Assembly (NCBI GenBank): GCA_013151635.1 | Contig: JAADHV010000031.1 | Span: 1-60,233, forward strand | Origin: Deltaproteobacteria bacterium | GTDB lineage: Bacteria > Desulfobacterota > Desulfobacteria > Desulfobacterales > Desulfobacteraceae | Reading direction: 5' to 3' | Length of the DNA stretch: 60,233 nt | Shown: positions 9,394-16,785 of the stretch, in pieces | How the letters are laid out: every line of letters starts with the position of its first letter | Numbering within the stretch: position 1 is the stretch's first letter | The notes under the pieces: generated by a model | Databases searched by the model: none | Told to the model about the DNA's origin: nothing | What the model saw: only the letters and a program-made list of their open reading frames with translations | Made by a program: the position numbers and the translations under genes

Positions 9394-10224
9394 TTAAAAT
9401 TCCATTAATTGCCCGCCACAGATATTCAATGCCTGACCCGTGACATAAGAGGATGCATCTGATGCCAGGAACAGGGCCATGTCTGCAACTTCGCCAGGGG
9501 TTCCTATTCTCCCCATGGGAATGGTTTCACACATTTTTTGTTCCTGTTCCTTGACACTGGTGTTAAAAAACTGTGCCTCAAGGTTGAACCGCCATTTTTC
9601 AAGATCAGTCATAATCTGCCCCGGGCAGATGGCATTCACCCGGATATGGAGACCTGCAAGCTCTTTTGCCATCACCTTAGTCAGCATTATCACCCCTGCC
9701 TTGGATACTGAATAGGCCCCGTTAAAAACTGCCGGGACCTTGCCTGCCCTGGATGCAATATTAATGATGTTCCCTCCTTTTTCCTGCATCAGGGGAACTA
9801 TGGCCTTAGATACCCTGAAGACACCATGAAGATTGACATCAATGGTTTTCATCCATGCGGTTTCATCATAAGTGTGAATCCCGTTTGGCACACCAAATGT
9901 TGCTCCGGCATTGTTGCACAGGATATCAACACCATTAAATTTTCCCTTGATTAAAGATACCATATCCCGGACAGTATCAGCGCGGGTTACATCAAGGTTC
10001 ACAACAAGGGCCTTAACCCCATAGTCTTTTTGCAGTTCATCCCTGATAATCTCCATTTCATCCATGGAACCTGTTTTTATATCTGCATCCAGGCTTTTTT
10101 CACTCCCATAATCTGCAATAATGACATTACAGCCTTGAGATGCCATTTTTTTAACAATGGCATACCCGATTCCGGTTTTTTTACCAGACCCGGTTACCAA
10201 AGCATTTTTCCCTTTTAGATCCAA
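9394..10224 (-). CDS. SDR-family oxidoreductase (FabG-like)
   Basis: 276 residues. The Rossmann motif is TGSGKKTGIGYA (10-21), a slightly expanded version of TGxxxGIG. NNAG, an active-site Ser in NIASRAG and YSVSK follow, and the C-terminus LNICGGQLMEF is typical of FabG-like SDRs. Start is TTG at 10224 because GGGGG lies 8 bases upstream and the SDR motif begins soon after. It is the first enzyme gene after the TetR regulator. A dehydrogenase of a hydroxylated sulfonate or hydroxy acid is possible; the substrate is not deducible. Confidence 0.75.
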   Translation of the reverse strand: MDLKGKNALVTGSGKKTGIGYAIVKKMASQGCNVIIADYGSEKSLDADIKTGSMDEMEIIRDELQKDYGVKALVVNLDVTRADTVRDMVSLIKGKFNGVDILCNNAGATFGVPNGIHTYDETAWMKTIDVNLHGVFRVSKAIVPLMQEKGGNIINIASRAGKVPAVFNGAYSVSKAGVIMLTKVMAKELAGLHIRVNAICPGQIMTDLEKWRFNLEAQFFNTSVKEQEQKMCETIPMGRIGTPGEVADMALFLASDASSYVTGQALNICGGQLMEF

Positions 10225-10245
10225 ATCCGTTTCCCCCTAAAATAT

Positions 10246-10863
10246 TTATTTGATACTGGAAATAAGCTTTTGAACACTATAGTTGAAAAGCTTTTCATGA
10301 CTTTCATTTTCAAGAACAGTCTTTTCGAGCTTCTTAAATTGGAGCAGTCCATGAAGGGTTCCCCAGAACATGATGGAAAATTTTTGCGGGTCCTGTTCAT
10401 TAAGAACATTTTGTTGAACCCCGTCCGCAACTATATCCCTTATAATCCTCAAAATCTTATGGCCGGACATATCAATTTTATTTTTCAAATCAGGCTCAAA
10501 GTAAATGGTTGGTGACGACAAAAAATAATTGATAATATCAAAATAATTTTTCTGTTCTTCACTGAACCTGTAATAGCAAAAAGCGATCCGTGATAATTTT
10601 TCTTCATGGTTGATATCTTTTTTTACAATTTGAAGGATCATGGAATAAAGAAGTTCCACCCCTTCTTTTTGCAATGCGATAAAAATCTCTTCTTTATTTT
10701 TATAATAAAAATAGATGGTGCCGACACCAAGTTCCGCCTGGTTTGCGATTTTACTTATGGATATGCTGTCGATCCCGGATGAAAAGAGAAGTGATCTTGC
10801 AGCATCCAGGATTTGATTCCTCCTGATTTGCTTTTCTAATGCTTTTCTTTCTTTTACTCCCAT
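10246..10863 (-). CDS. TetR/AcrR-family transcriptional regulator
   Basis: 205 residues. The N-terminal third is a TetR DNA-binding domain: helix ILDAARSLLFSSG, then the helix-turn-helix ISKIANQAELGVGTIYFYYKNKEEI (about 36-60). The rest is the ligand-binding and dimerisation domain, with no known ligand. It is the first gene of the minus-strand operon, 21 bp before the SDR, and likely controls that operon and itself. ATG at 10863, with AAGG 6 bases upstream. Confidence 0.85.
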   Translation of the reverse strand: MGVKERKALEKQIRRNQILDAARSLLFSSGIDSISISKIANQAELGVGTIYFYYKNKEEIFIALQKEGVELLYSMILQIVKKDINHEEKLSRIAFCYYRFSEEQKNYFDIINYFLSSPTIYFEPDLKNKIDMSGHKILRIIRDIVADGVQQNVLNEQDPQKFSIMFWGTLHGLLQFKKLEKTVLENESHEKLFNYSVQKLISSIK

Positions 10864-10941
10864 GGCCAGCCTTTTTTATTTTCTGCTTTGGGAAACATTT
10901 AAAGTATTTAATTCATTTTTCGAATGATGTTCTACTATTGA

Positions 10942-10969
10942 TATATATTCTACAAAGCAGGTTTGTCAA
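10942..10969 (-). promoter_or_regulatory. Sigma-70 type promoter for the tetR-xsc operon
   Basis: On the minus strand TTGACA (10969-10964) is followed by a 16-base spacer and TATATA (10947-10942), or an 18-base spacer and TATATC. The TetR start is about 80 bases downstream. The sequence around the -10 box carries two TTCTAC copies, but no clear palindromic operator was found. Confidence 0.55.
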
Positions 10970-11034
10970 CTATTAATTTAAAATATAAAAACTTTTAAAA
11001 GAAACAATAAGATAGGATTAAATACGCAGGTTTT

Positions 11035-11913
11035 CTAAACCTGGTCCAAGTCCTTTATTAAGCACACAGGTTGAAATCTTTTTGAGCCTTTGTCAAATAA
11101 TAATTTTGAGGCTGCATATATATTATCATGGGAATAAAAAATCCATGCATCATCCTTGCATACACGGTGAAAAACCTGCCGTTTTTCATCAATCAGGCCT
11201 TCGGGGAACCTGTCATATCCCATGGTGATGGGAAGGTTGGTCCAGGCATGGCCCGGTGCGATATCCCCTGCAAAAAGAATTTTCCGGTCAGGGATTTTAA
11301 TATAAGATAATATCATTCCAGGTGTATGGCCCTGGCTTTCAATGAATTCAATTTCAAGTTCATCAAGGACCAGCTTGTCTTTATTATCTACAAGCCTAAG
11401 CCTGTTTGTATCTTCAAGAAGTTCTGCAAGGCCTGGAATAAAAGATGCTTTGTCTCTCATATGCGGGCGGCGTGACCGTTCAAAATTTGTTTTTCCCACA
11501 ATGAATTTTGCATTGTAAAAAAGAAGCTCCATCTTTTTCTGCCCCTGTTCCCACTCTTTTAAAAGACCGCCCGCATGGTCAAAATGAAGATGGGAAAGAA
11601 TCACATGGGTAATATCTTCATGGCCCAGTCCTTTTTTGGCAAGCGATTCCAAAAGCACATGATGGTTTTCCATAATCTGGAAACGCTTTTTCATGTCAGG
11701 GGTCAAATAGGCCCCTGCCCCTGTTTCAAAAAGGATCTTATCCTTTTTTGTTTCAATCAAAAGGGCCCTTGATCCGATTTCAATCATATTACGGTCATCA
11801 GGCTTTACCCACCGGGTCCAGAGGGCTTTAGGAGCGTTGCCGAACATGGCGCCGCCATCAAGTTTCATATAGTTTCCCCTGAGGGATGAGAGCCGGAATC
11901 CTGATTTCTGCAA
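11035..11913 (-). CDS. Metallo-beta-lactamase fold hydrolase
   Basis: 292 residues. The dinuclear metal site is clear: HLHFDH (HxHxDH), then a downstream GHTPG and GDIAPGHAW, and a late histidine in YSHDN. The family includes lactonases, glyoxalase II-like and acyl-CoA/thioester hydrolases; the layout with a long N-terminal strand pair is quorum-quenching-lactonase-like, but no substrate can be given. Start is TTG at 11913 with AAGGAG 7 bases upstream; an internal ATG at 11868 is the alternative. It is transcribed separately from the tetR operon (171-bp gap containing a promoter). Confidence 0.78.
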   Translation of the reverse strand: MQKSGFRLSSLRGNYMKLDGGAMFGNAPKALWTRWVKPDDRNMIEIGSRALLIETKKDKILFETGAGAYLTPDMKKRFQIMENHHVLLESLAKKGLGHEDITHVILSHLHFDHAGGLLKEWEQGQKKMELLFYNAKFIVGKTNFERSRRPHMRDKASFIPGLAELLEDTNRLRLVDNKDKLVLDELEIEFIESQGHTPGMILSYIKIPDRKILFAGDIAPGHAWTNLPITMGYDRFPEGLIDEKRQVFHRVCKDDAWIFYSHDNIYAASKLLFDKGSKRFQPVCLIKDLDQV

Positions 11914-11980
11914 AATTTTTCTCCTTAAAACACTGCCTGCTTTAAATGCACCAGACTAAAATAACATATGCCGGCATTAT

Positions 11981-12310
11981 TTACGGTAATTTTATATTTT
12001 GCTTTTCCGCATCACGGCTCTGCCTGTATAAAATAGCCACATGCCCTATCATACCGGCAATATGGGATTTGGTGGATTTGGCAATTTCTTTTATCAAAGA
12101 ATTTTTCTGGTCTTTTTCCTTAAAATCATTGAATTTAACTTTGATAAGCTCACATGCTTCAAGGGCCGTATCAATTTCTACAATCAAAGATTCGGTAATC
12201 CCCTTCTGCCCGACAAACGCCGAGGGATTAAGATTGTGGGCAAGCCCTCTTAAATATTTCTTTTGCGATCCTTTTAATTCTTCCACGTCAACCATCCTTA
12301 TAAACAGCAA
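11981..12310 (-). CDS. yhbY: YhbY-family RNA-binding protein
   Basis: Up to 109 residues. The CRS1-YhbY domain shows LKGSQKKYLRGLAHNLNP, the GxxG loop as VGQKG, and the helix ALEACELIKVKF that is nearly diagnostic. The family binds pre-50S ribosomal particles. The start is uncertain: TTG at 12310, ATG at 12295, or a GTG four codons later that has AAGG at a better distance. The domain is complete with any of them. Confidence 0.85.
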   Translation of the reverse strand: MLFIRMVDVEELKGSQKKYLRGLAHNLNPSAFVGQKGITESLIVEIDTALEACELIKVKFNDFKEKDQKNSLIKEIAKSTKSHIAGMIGHVAILYRQSRDAEKQNIKLP

Positions 12311-12379
12311 TTTTTAAAGTTCTTATCATATCACACAAAAAAATTAATTTATAGATTCGGCTCTATTAATACTCTCCTG

Positions 12380-12407
12380 TTGACGAATGTTTTTTAATTA
12401 TTATTAT
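12380..12407 (+). promoter_or_regulatory. Sigma-70 type promoter for the HMA-hgcA-hgcB genes
   Basis: TTGACG (12380-12385), a 16-base spacer and TATTAT (12402-12407) lie 63 bases upstream of the HMA-protein start. No other strong promoter is seen between this gene and hgcB, so it probably serves all three. No clear metal-regulator operator was recognised. Confidence 0.5.
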
Positions 12408-12469
12408 AGGATAATGCAGCAGTGGGCAATTGATAAAAGCATTAATCATAAAAAAAAGGATGATTTAAA

Positions 12470-12685
12470 ATGGCATCACAAAATGTAACCCTTAATGTAG
12501 ACGGCATGAGTTGCGGACATTGCTCCGGCACTGTTCAAAGAACCCTCGAAGAAATAGACGGCATTTCCAACGTATCTGTGGATCTTGAAGGCAAAAAAGC
12601 CACTTTTGATGCTGACGGTTCAGGACTTATTGACAAAGCGGTTAAAAAAATAAATGAGGCGGGATACAAAGCCTCAAATAAGTGA
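12470..12685 (+). CDS. HMA-domain metal-binding protein (CopZ/MerP-like)
   Basis: 71 residues forming one heavy-metal-associated domain. The metal site is GMSCGHC (residues 13-19), and the ferredoxin-like beta-alpha-beta-beta-alpha-beta fold is recognisable down to INEAGYKA. Such small soluble proteins bind Cu(I), Hg(II) or similar soft metals through the two cysteines and pass them on. AAGGATGA precedes the ATG. It lies only 30 bp upstream of hgcA in the same direction, so it may supply or buffer the metal used by HgcAB. No signal peptide is present, unlike MerP, so it acts in the cytoplasm. Confidence 0.85.
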   Translation: MASQNVTLNVDGMSCGHCSGTVQRTLEEIDGISNVSVDLEGKKATFDADGSGLIDKAVKKINEAGYKASNK

Positions 12686-12715
12686 TTTGTTTTTAACCCG
12701 GATGGCGGTCATCAA

Positions 12716-13831
12716 ATGAAAGAACAAATAGATAAGGCAGATTTATGCTGTTCGACCCAAACTCCCGGCCTGGCGCCTGACTATCGGAAACCAGGCTTTA
12801 AATTATGTTCCTATGTGGACGATTTTGTCAAAACAAAGGCCGGACTTGTCCCTGTCATTAAATCAAAGCCTGGCAAAGACGATCTTTTTTCAAGTTTTTA
12901 TGTCAGGTGCGGCATAAAGCGGTATCAATATGCGGTTGCTCCAGGGCTTTATGGTATTGGAAAACCTGATAAAAATTCCGAGGTACTTGTTACTGCAAAC
13001 TTTAAATTAACTTTTGATCATTTAAGAAAGGAATTAAAAGACATTAATGCATGGATCCTTGTTCTGGATACAAAAGGGATCAATGTCTGGTGTGCAGCAT
13101 CCGAGGGTAATTTTTCAACCAGGGAGCTTGTAAAAAGAATTAAAGCCTCTTCCCTTGAAAAAGTTGTGGATCATAAAAGAGTCATTGTGCCCCAGCTTGG
13201 TGCAACAGGAGTATCGGCACGGGCTGTTAAAAAAGGGGCCGGGTTCAGGGTGGTATACGGCCCCATCCGGGCCAGTGATATCCCTGCTTTTTTACAGAAC
13301 AACAAAAAAGCGGATAAAAAGATGAGGCAGGTCACCTTTAATCTTTATGAAAGGCTTATCCTGACACCCGTGGAAATACAGATTGTTCTGAAACCAGCAG
13401 CAATCATAGCGCTTATCCTTTTCATACTTTCCGGTATAGGTCCTGGTATTTTTTCTTTTTCCGGGGCATGGGAAAGAGGAGTTCTTTCCTTCTCTGCCCT
13501 TGCAGCAGGTATATTTTCAGGCGCATTTGTCACACCTTTGCTGCTTCCTTTTATCCCATCAAGAGAATTTGCACTAAAAGGAATCATTGCCGGAAGTATT
13601 TTTGCAATTCTCCTTTTGCTTCTGATCTCATCTGCTGTTAACGGCATTGCAGAAGTCCTGGCACTTTTTTTATTCAGTGTTGCCATAAGTTCATATCTTG
13701 CCATGAATTTTACTGGGACAACTCCTTTTACTTCACCTTCCGGGGTTGAAAAAGAAATGAAAAGGTTTATCCCTCTGCAGCTCGGAGCCCTTGTTATTTC
13801 ATCCGGGCTCTGGGTATATTCAGCATTTTGA
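12716..13831 (+). CDS. hgcA: HgcA-type corrinoid protein (mercury methylation)
   Basis: 371 residues. HgcA is a membrane-anchored corrinoid protein that transfers a methyl group to Hg(II). Residues 30-215 match the corrinoid domain: a cap helix NVWCAASEG (123-131, Cys126 being the proposed lower axial cobalt ligand), then PQLGATGVSA, GFRVVYGPIRASDIPAFL and LTPVE, all typical of HgcA. Residues about 218-371 are hydrophobic with four to five membrane helices. The cap-helix motif differs from the published N(V/I)WCA(A/G)GK: Gly-Lys is Ser-Glu here. The segment near residue 10 adds a Cys-Cys pair (LCCST). hgcB follows after 23 bp. The related acetyl-CoA synthase corrinoid subunit (CdhD/AcsC) lacks this membrane tail. 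Confidence 0.88.
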   Translation: MKEQIDKADLCCSTQTPGLAPDYRKPGFKLCSYVDDFVKTKAGLVPVIKSKPGKDDLFSSFYVRCGIKRYQYAVAPGLYGIGKPDKNSEVLVTANFKLTFDHLRKELKDINAWILVLDTKGINVWCAASEGNFSTRELVKRIKASSLEKVVDHKRVIVPQLGATGVSARAVKKGAGFRVVYGPIRASDIPAFLQNNKKADKKMRQVTFNLYERLILTPVEIQIVLKPAAIIALILFILSGIGPGIFSFSGAWERGVLSFSALAAGIFSGAFVTPLLLPFIPSREFALKGIIAGSIFAILLLLLISSAVNGIAEVLALFLFSVAISSYLAMNFTGTTPFTSPSGVEKEMKRFIPLQLGALVISSGLWVYSAF

Positions 13832-13854
13832 CCTAAACCATTAAGGATTTATCC

Positions 13855-14145
13855 ATGAAAGATTTAAGATATCTGGATGATGTATCAACCCTGGTTCTTG
13901 ATAAGGAAAAATGTATTGGTTGCAGCCTTTGCACTGAAGTCTGCCCCCAGGCTGTTTTTGAGATGAAAAAAGGGAAATCATGCATTGTTGATTTTAACGC
14001 ATGTATGGAATGCGGGGCCTGTGTAAATAACTGTCCTTCCGGGGCTTTATCCGTAAGCCCCGGGGTCGGCTGAGCCGCCTATATTATCCAGGTCTGGATA
14101 AAGGGAAAAGAGAATGCATCCTGTGGCAGCGGCGGATGCGGCTGA
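13855..14145 (+). CDS. hgcB: HgcB-type ferredoxin, probable selenoprotein (TGA at codon 73 read as Sec)
   Basis: HgcB is the ferredoxin that reduces HgcA and is essential for mercury methylation. Two [4Fe-4S] motifs are present: Cys20, 23, 26, 30 and Cys50, 53, 56, 60, including the family-typical CMECGAC. After GALSVSPGVG the frame meets TGA (14071-14073). Translation past it stays in frame for 23 codons (AAYIIQVWIKGKENASCGSG, then GCG) to a second TGA at 14143-14145, giving 96 residues, the normal HgcB length of about 95. In HgcB of Desulfovibrio ND132 a conserved cysteine occupies position 73 and cysteines lie at the C-terminus; here residue 73 is the TGA and Cys90 and Cys95 are in the tail. 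A SECIS-like hairpin follows at once. Without recoding, the product would be a 72-residue protein lacking the tail. Confidence 0.85.
14071..14101 (+). promoter_or_regulatory. SECIS-like element following the hgcB TGA codon
   Basis: TGA at 14071-14073 is followed, 10 bases later, by a perfect hairpin: TTATCCA (14084-14090), loop GGTC (14091-14094), TGGATAA (14095-14101). Bacterial SECIS elements need a small apical loop with a G at its first positions, about 16-37 bases from the UGA; here the loop begins 17 bases after it. The apex CAGGTCTG is the same as in E. coli fdhF, where the loop begins 18 bases after the UGA. Confidence 0.8.
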
Positions 14146-14192
14146 GCAATGCCGTAAAACCTGCAAGTTAGCCTGATATGGATTTGTCTTTC

Positions 14193-15371
14193 TTATTGAA
14201 TTTTTTGTTTCTTTTGAAATTTAAATTCAATAGTGGAAGGCCTTATATTTACGACATGAATCCTGTCATTTGGCAGAATGAAATTGCTTGTATTAATATT
14301 ATAAAACAAAGTGCCGGGCTTTGCTGAAAACAGATCAACAGAAGCAATAATATTGTTTTCATCTAAAAGGCTGACATCTTTTCTAAGCCCCCGGCAGATA
14401 ATCGATACTTTCGGGGCAACCGGTTGTAATACCATAAGCTGCGCCGGGGCATTCCTGAAGCTTAACGGCAGGTCAATTTTTTTTTCAAAATTCTGCTGCC
14501 CTGCCAAAGCCAGCCAAAGGATAAAAACCAGTGAAAAAACAGCGGCCTTCAGCTTATACCTTCTTGCAAACAAAGATTTTATTTTTTCTTTAATATCCGT
14601 ATCCGGCTCTTGGGGCCCGAGGACCGCATCCTCTATACGATCCGACAAATCTTTTATATCCTCTATTTTCCGAATTCCCTGGTCAAAAGCAAATGATACT
14701 TCCCCTCTTTCCTCTGAAATGATCATGACAAAGGCATCGCATTGTTCTGTCAACCCTAAAGCCGCCCTGTGTCTTGTACCCCATTCCTGGGGCAGATCTT
14801 CCCTTGTGGATAACGGCAGATAGCAGGATGTTTTTAAAATTCTCCCTTTTGAAATAACAATGGCCCCGTCATGCAAAGGAGACTCTTTATAAAAAATGGA
14901 ATTTAATATTTCCGGCTGGGGGTCGCACTCCATGCTGATCCCCTTGGTAATAAGATCAAACACCAGATCTGTTCTTTCAAAAATAATGACAGCACCGATT
15001 CTTTTTTTTGCAGCATCAAATGCCCAGGCGGCAAACTCATGAATCCAGCCATCCAATGAGGCCCCGGGTTTAACTCCAAAAATTCTCAAAGGATTAAACC
15101 GTTCAAGCATCTGCCTTATTTCTTTTTGAAAAAGTATGATCAACAGGATAACAAAGACCTGCCACAAAATCTGGAACACCCAGGTGGTCAAAAAAAGCCC
15201 CCAGGATTTGGCCACAATAAAAATTCCGCTTAAAAGAATTATGCCAATCAGGGCTTTAAAGGCTTTGGTGCCGCGAAACCAGTTATAAAGCTGATAGGAA
15301 ACAATGGAAATAAACAGGATATCAAGTATATCCGGCAGCCTGATATTTGACAATATGGCAAACAAATTCAT
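14193..15371 (-). CDS. CdaA-type diadenylate cyclase fused to a YbbR-like domain
   Basis: 392 residues from ATG at 15371, chosen because GGAGG lies 7 bases upstream; a longer frame to 15449 only overlaps pfk. Order of parts: three N-terminal membrane helices (about 1-75), a DAC catalytic domain with DGAIVI and the GTRHRAA motif (the DGA and RHR residues that bind ATP and form c-di-AMP), a further membrane helix (LKAAVFSLVFILWLALAG), and a C-terminal YbbR-like beta domain facing the periplasm. In Firmicutes the cyclase CdaA and the YbbR regulator CdaR are separate proteins. Here both lie in one chain. The product, c-di-AMP, controls potassium and osmotic balance. It follows pfk with a 14-bp overlap-free gap. 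Confidence 0.85.
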   Translation of the reverse strand: MNLFAILSNIRLPDILDILFISIVSYQLYNWFRGTKAFKALIGIILLSGIFIVAKSWGLFLTTWVFQILWQVFVILLIILFQKEIRQMLERFNPLRIFGVKPGASLDGWIHEFAAWAFDAAKKRIGAVIIFERTDLVFDLITKGISMECDPQPEILNSIFYKESPLHDGAIVISKGRILKTSCYLPLSTREDLPQEWGTRHRAALGLTEQCDAFVMIISEERGEVSFAFDQGIRKIEDIKDLSDRIEDAVLGPQEPDTDIKEKIKSLFARRYKLKAAVFSLVFILWLALAGQQNFEKKIDLPLSFRNAPAQLMVLQPVAPKVSIICRGLRKDVSLLDENNIIASVDLFSAKPGTLFYNINTSNFILPNDRIHVVNIRPSTIEFKFQKKQKIQ

Positions 15372-15384
15372 GGAGTATCCTCCC

Positions 15385-16488
15385 CTACATGGCTTCCCGT
15401 CCCATATTAATACCAATGGATTCAGCGCAGCGGATAAGTCCGGAATCAACAGACACTTTTCTTACTTTTCCTGCAAGATCCTTTAAGTTGACAAGAACAA
15501 TATCAGGGGTTTTCAGGGCTGCCATGGTTCCAAATTTCCCCTGGGCAGCCGCATCCACGGCAAAGCTTCCAAGACGGGTGCCAAGAACCCTGTCAAAGGA
15601 ATTTGGAGAGCCCCCTCTCTGGATATGGCCTAAAACGGTTGTGCGGACTTCAAGGTCGATCTTTTTTTCAATCATTTTCGCAAGATAAAACCCGACTCCC
15701 CCTAATTTTTCAACACCCTGGAGCCTGCCTTTTGCCTCCTGTGCTTTTACTGTGTTCCCATCCTTCTCCCTTGCCCCTTCTGCTATCATAATAATGCTGA
15801 AAGGGCTGCCGCCTTTTTCCCTGAACCGGATCTTTTTAATTACATTTTCAATTTTATACTCGATTTCAGGTATAAGGATAATATGGGCTCCTCCTGCAAT
15901 ACCGGCCTCAAGGGCAATCCACCCGGCATTCCTGCCCATAACTTCAAGTATCATGACCCGATGATGGCTTTTGCCTGTCGTATGCAAACGGTCCATGGCA
16001 TCGCAGGCCACCTGGACCGCTGTCTGGAAACCAAATGTATAATCTGTTTTTTCAAGATCGTTATCAATGGTCTTTGGAATTCCAACAACCGGTATACCTT
16101 TTTTAAAAAATTTATACCCGATTTCAAGGGTCCCTTCCCCACCCACGACAAAAAGGCAGTCAAGCTTCAAGGCTTTAAAGGTCTCAACCGCCTTATCTGA
16201 GTAATCAGTTGTTTTAATGCTGCCGTCAGCATTCAGCTCACGGTACTCAAAAGGGTTCCCTTTGTTGGTTGTTCCAAGGATGGTTCCGCCAAGTGTCAAT
16301 ATATCCTTGGTGCCTCTTACTGTAAGTTCCTGGGTCTGCCCTGAAATAAGACCTTCAAAACCGCCTTCAATGCCGATAACTTCTGCACCATGTTGTATAA
16401 CGGCAGCACGGGTGACCGCCCGGATCACCGCATTCAGCCCTGAACAATCCCCGCCCCCTGTTAATATTCCCACTCGATCTATTGCCAT
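15385..16488 (-). CDS. 6-phosphofructokinase
   Basis: 367 residues. The N-terminal GILTGGGDCSGLNA (8-21) and the catalytic PKTIDNDL (TIDND) and MGRNAGWIA segments define the family. The two residues that tell phosphoryl donors apart are Gly in GGEGT (position equivalent to E. coli 104) and Lys in PKTIDND (equivalent to 124). Gly with Lys is the pattern of the ATP-dependent group close to the PPi enzymes, so ATP is more likely than PPi, though not proven. ATG at 16488 with AGGAGG 7 bases upstream. It is the upstream gene of a pair with the diadenylate cyclase. Confidence 0.88.
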   Translation of the reverse strand: MAIDRVGILTGGGDCSGLNAVIRAVTRAAVIQHGAEVIGIEGGFEGLISGQTQELTVRGTKDILTLGGTILGTTNKGNPFEYRELNADGSIKTTDYSDKAVETFKALKLDCLFVVGGEGTLEIGYKFFKKGIPVVGIPKTIDNDLEKTDYTFGFQTAVQVACDAMDRLHTTGKSHHRVMILEVMGRNAGWIALEAGIAGGAHIILIPEIEYKIENVIKKIRFREKGGSPFSIIMIAEGAREKDGNTVKAQEAKGRLQGVEKLGGVGFYLAKMIEKKIDLEVRTTVLGHIQRGGSPNSFDRVLGTRLGSFAVDAAAQGKFGTMAALKTPDIVLVNLKDLAGKVRKVSVDSGLIRCAESIGINMGREAM

Positions 16489-16785
16489 GAACCTTCCTCC
16501 TGGAATTGAGGTGCAATATTTACCAGAAATAATATATCTGCTGGTATTTATTCATTTATTTGTAAACCAAAAAAACTTTTTTGTATAGGTTAAATCTTCA
16601 GCAGGGCAATTGCATTTAAAACAATACTGAAATTCAGCTTTTAAAATCCACGGCAAACACCTCTGATTTTTACCTGAGCTTATATCATTTCTCATCATCA
16701 TATGATATTTAATAAAAAAATGTAAATCATTAACCAAGCCCCGCGTGCCGGGGGCCAACAGAAAAGATTACGGTTTTGACTGAAT
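16489..16785. other. Intergenic region between divergent pfk and AOR genes
   Basis: These 297 bases must hold the promoters of both divergent genes. They are AT-rich. Apart from the pfk ribosome binding site, I found no convincing promoter pair, palindrome or RNA structure. Confidence 0.4.

Noticed and set aside
12716-13831. CdhD/AcsC corrinoid subunit of acetyl-CoA synthase
   Set aside because: The membrane C-terminus, the NVWCA cap helix and the adjacent CMECGAC ferredoxin are features of HgcAB.
14071-14073. Plain stop codon or frameshift as the explanation for the short hgcB
   Set aside because: The tail is in the same frame, carries the expected cysteines and is directly preceded by a SECIS-like hairpin, so recoding explains it better than a broken gene. 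No indel is needed.
16552-16758. 68-codon frame on the minus strand upstream of pfk
   Set aside because: Lies in an AT-rich intergenic region, has a poor start and resembles no protein; most likely chance.
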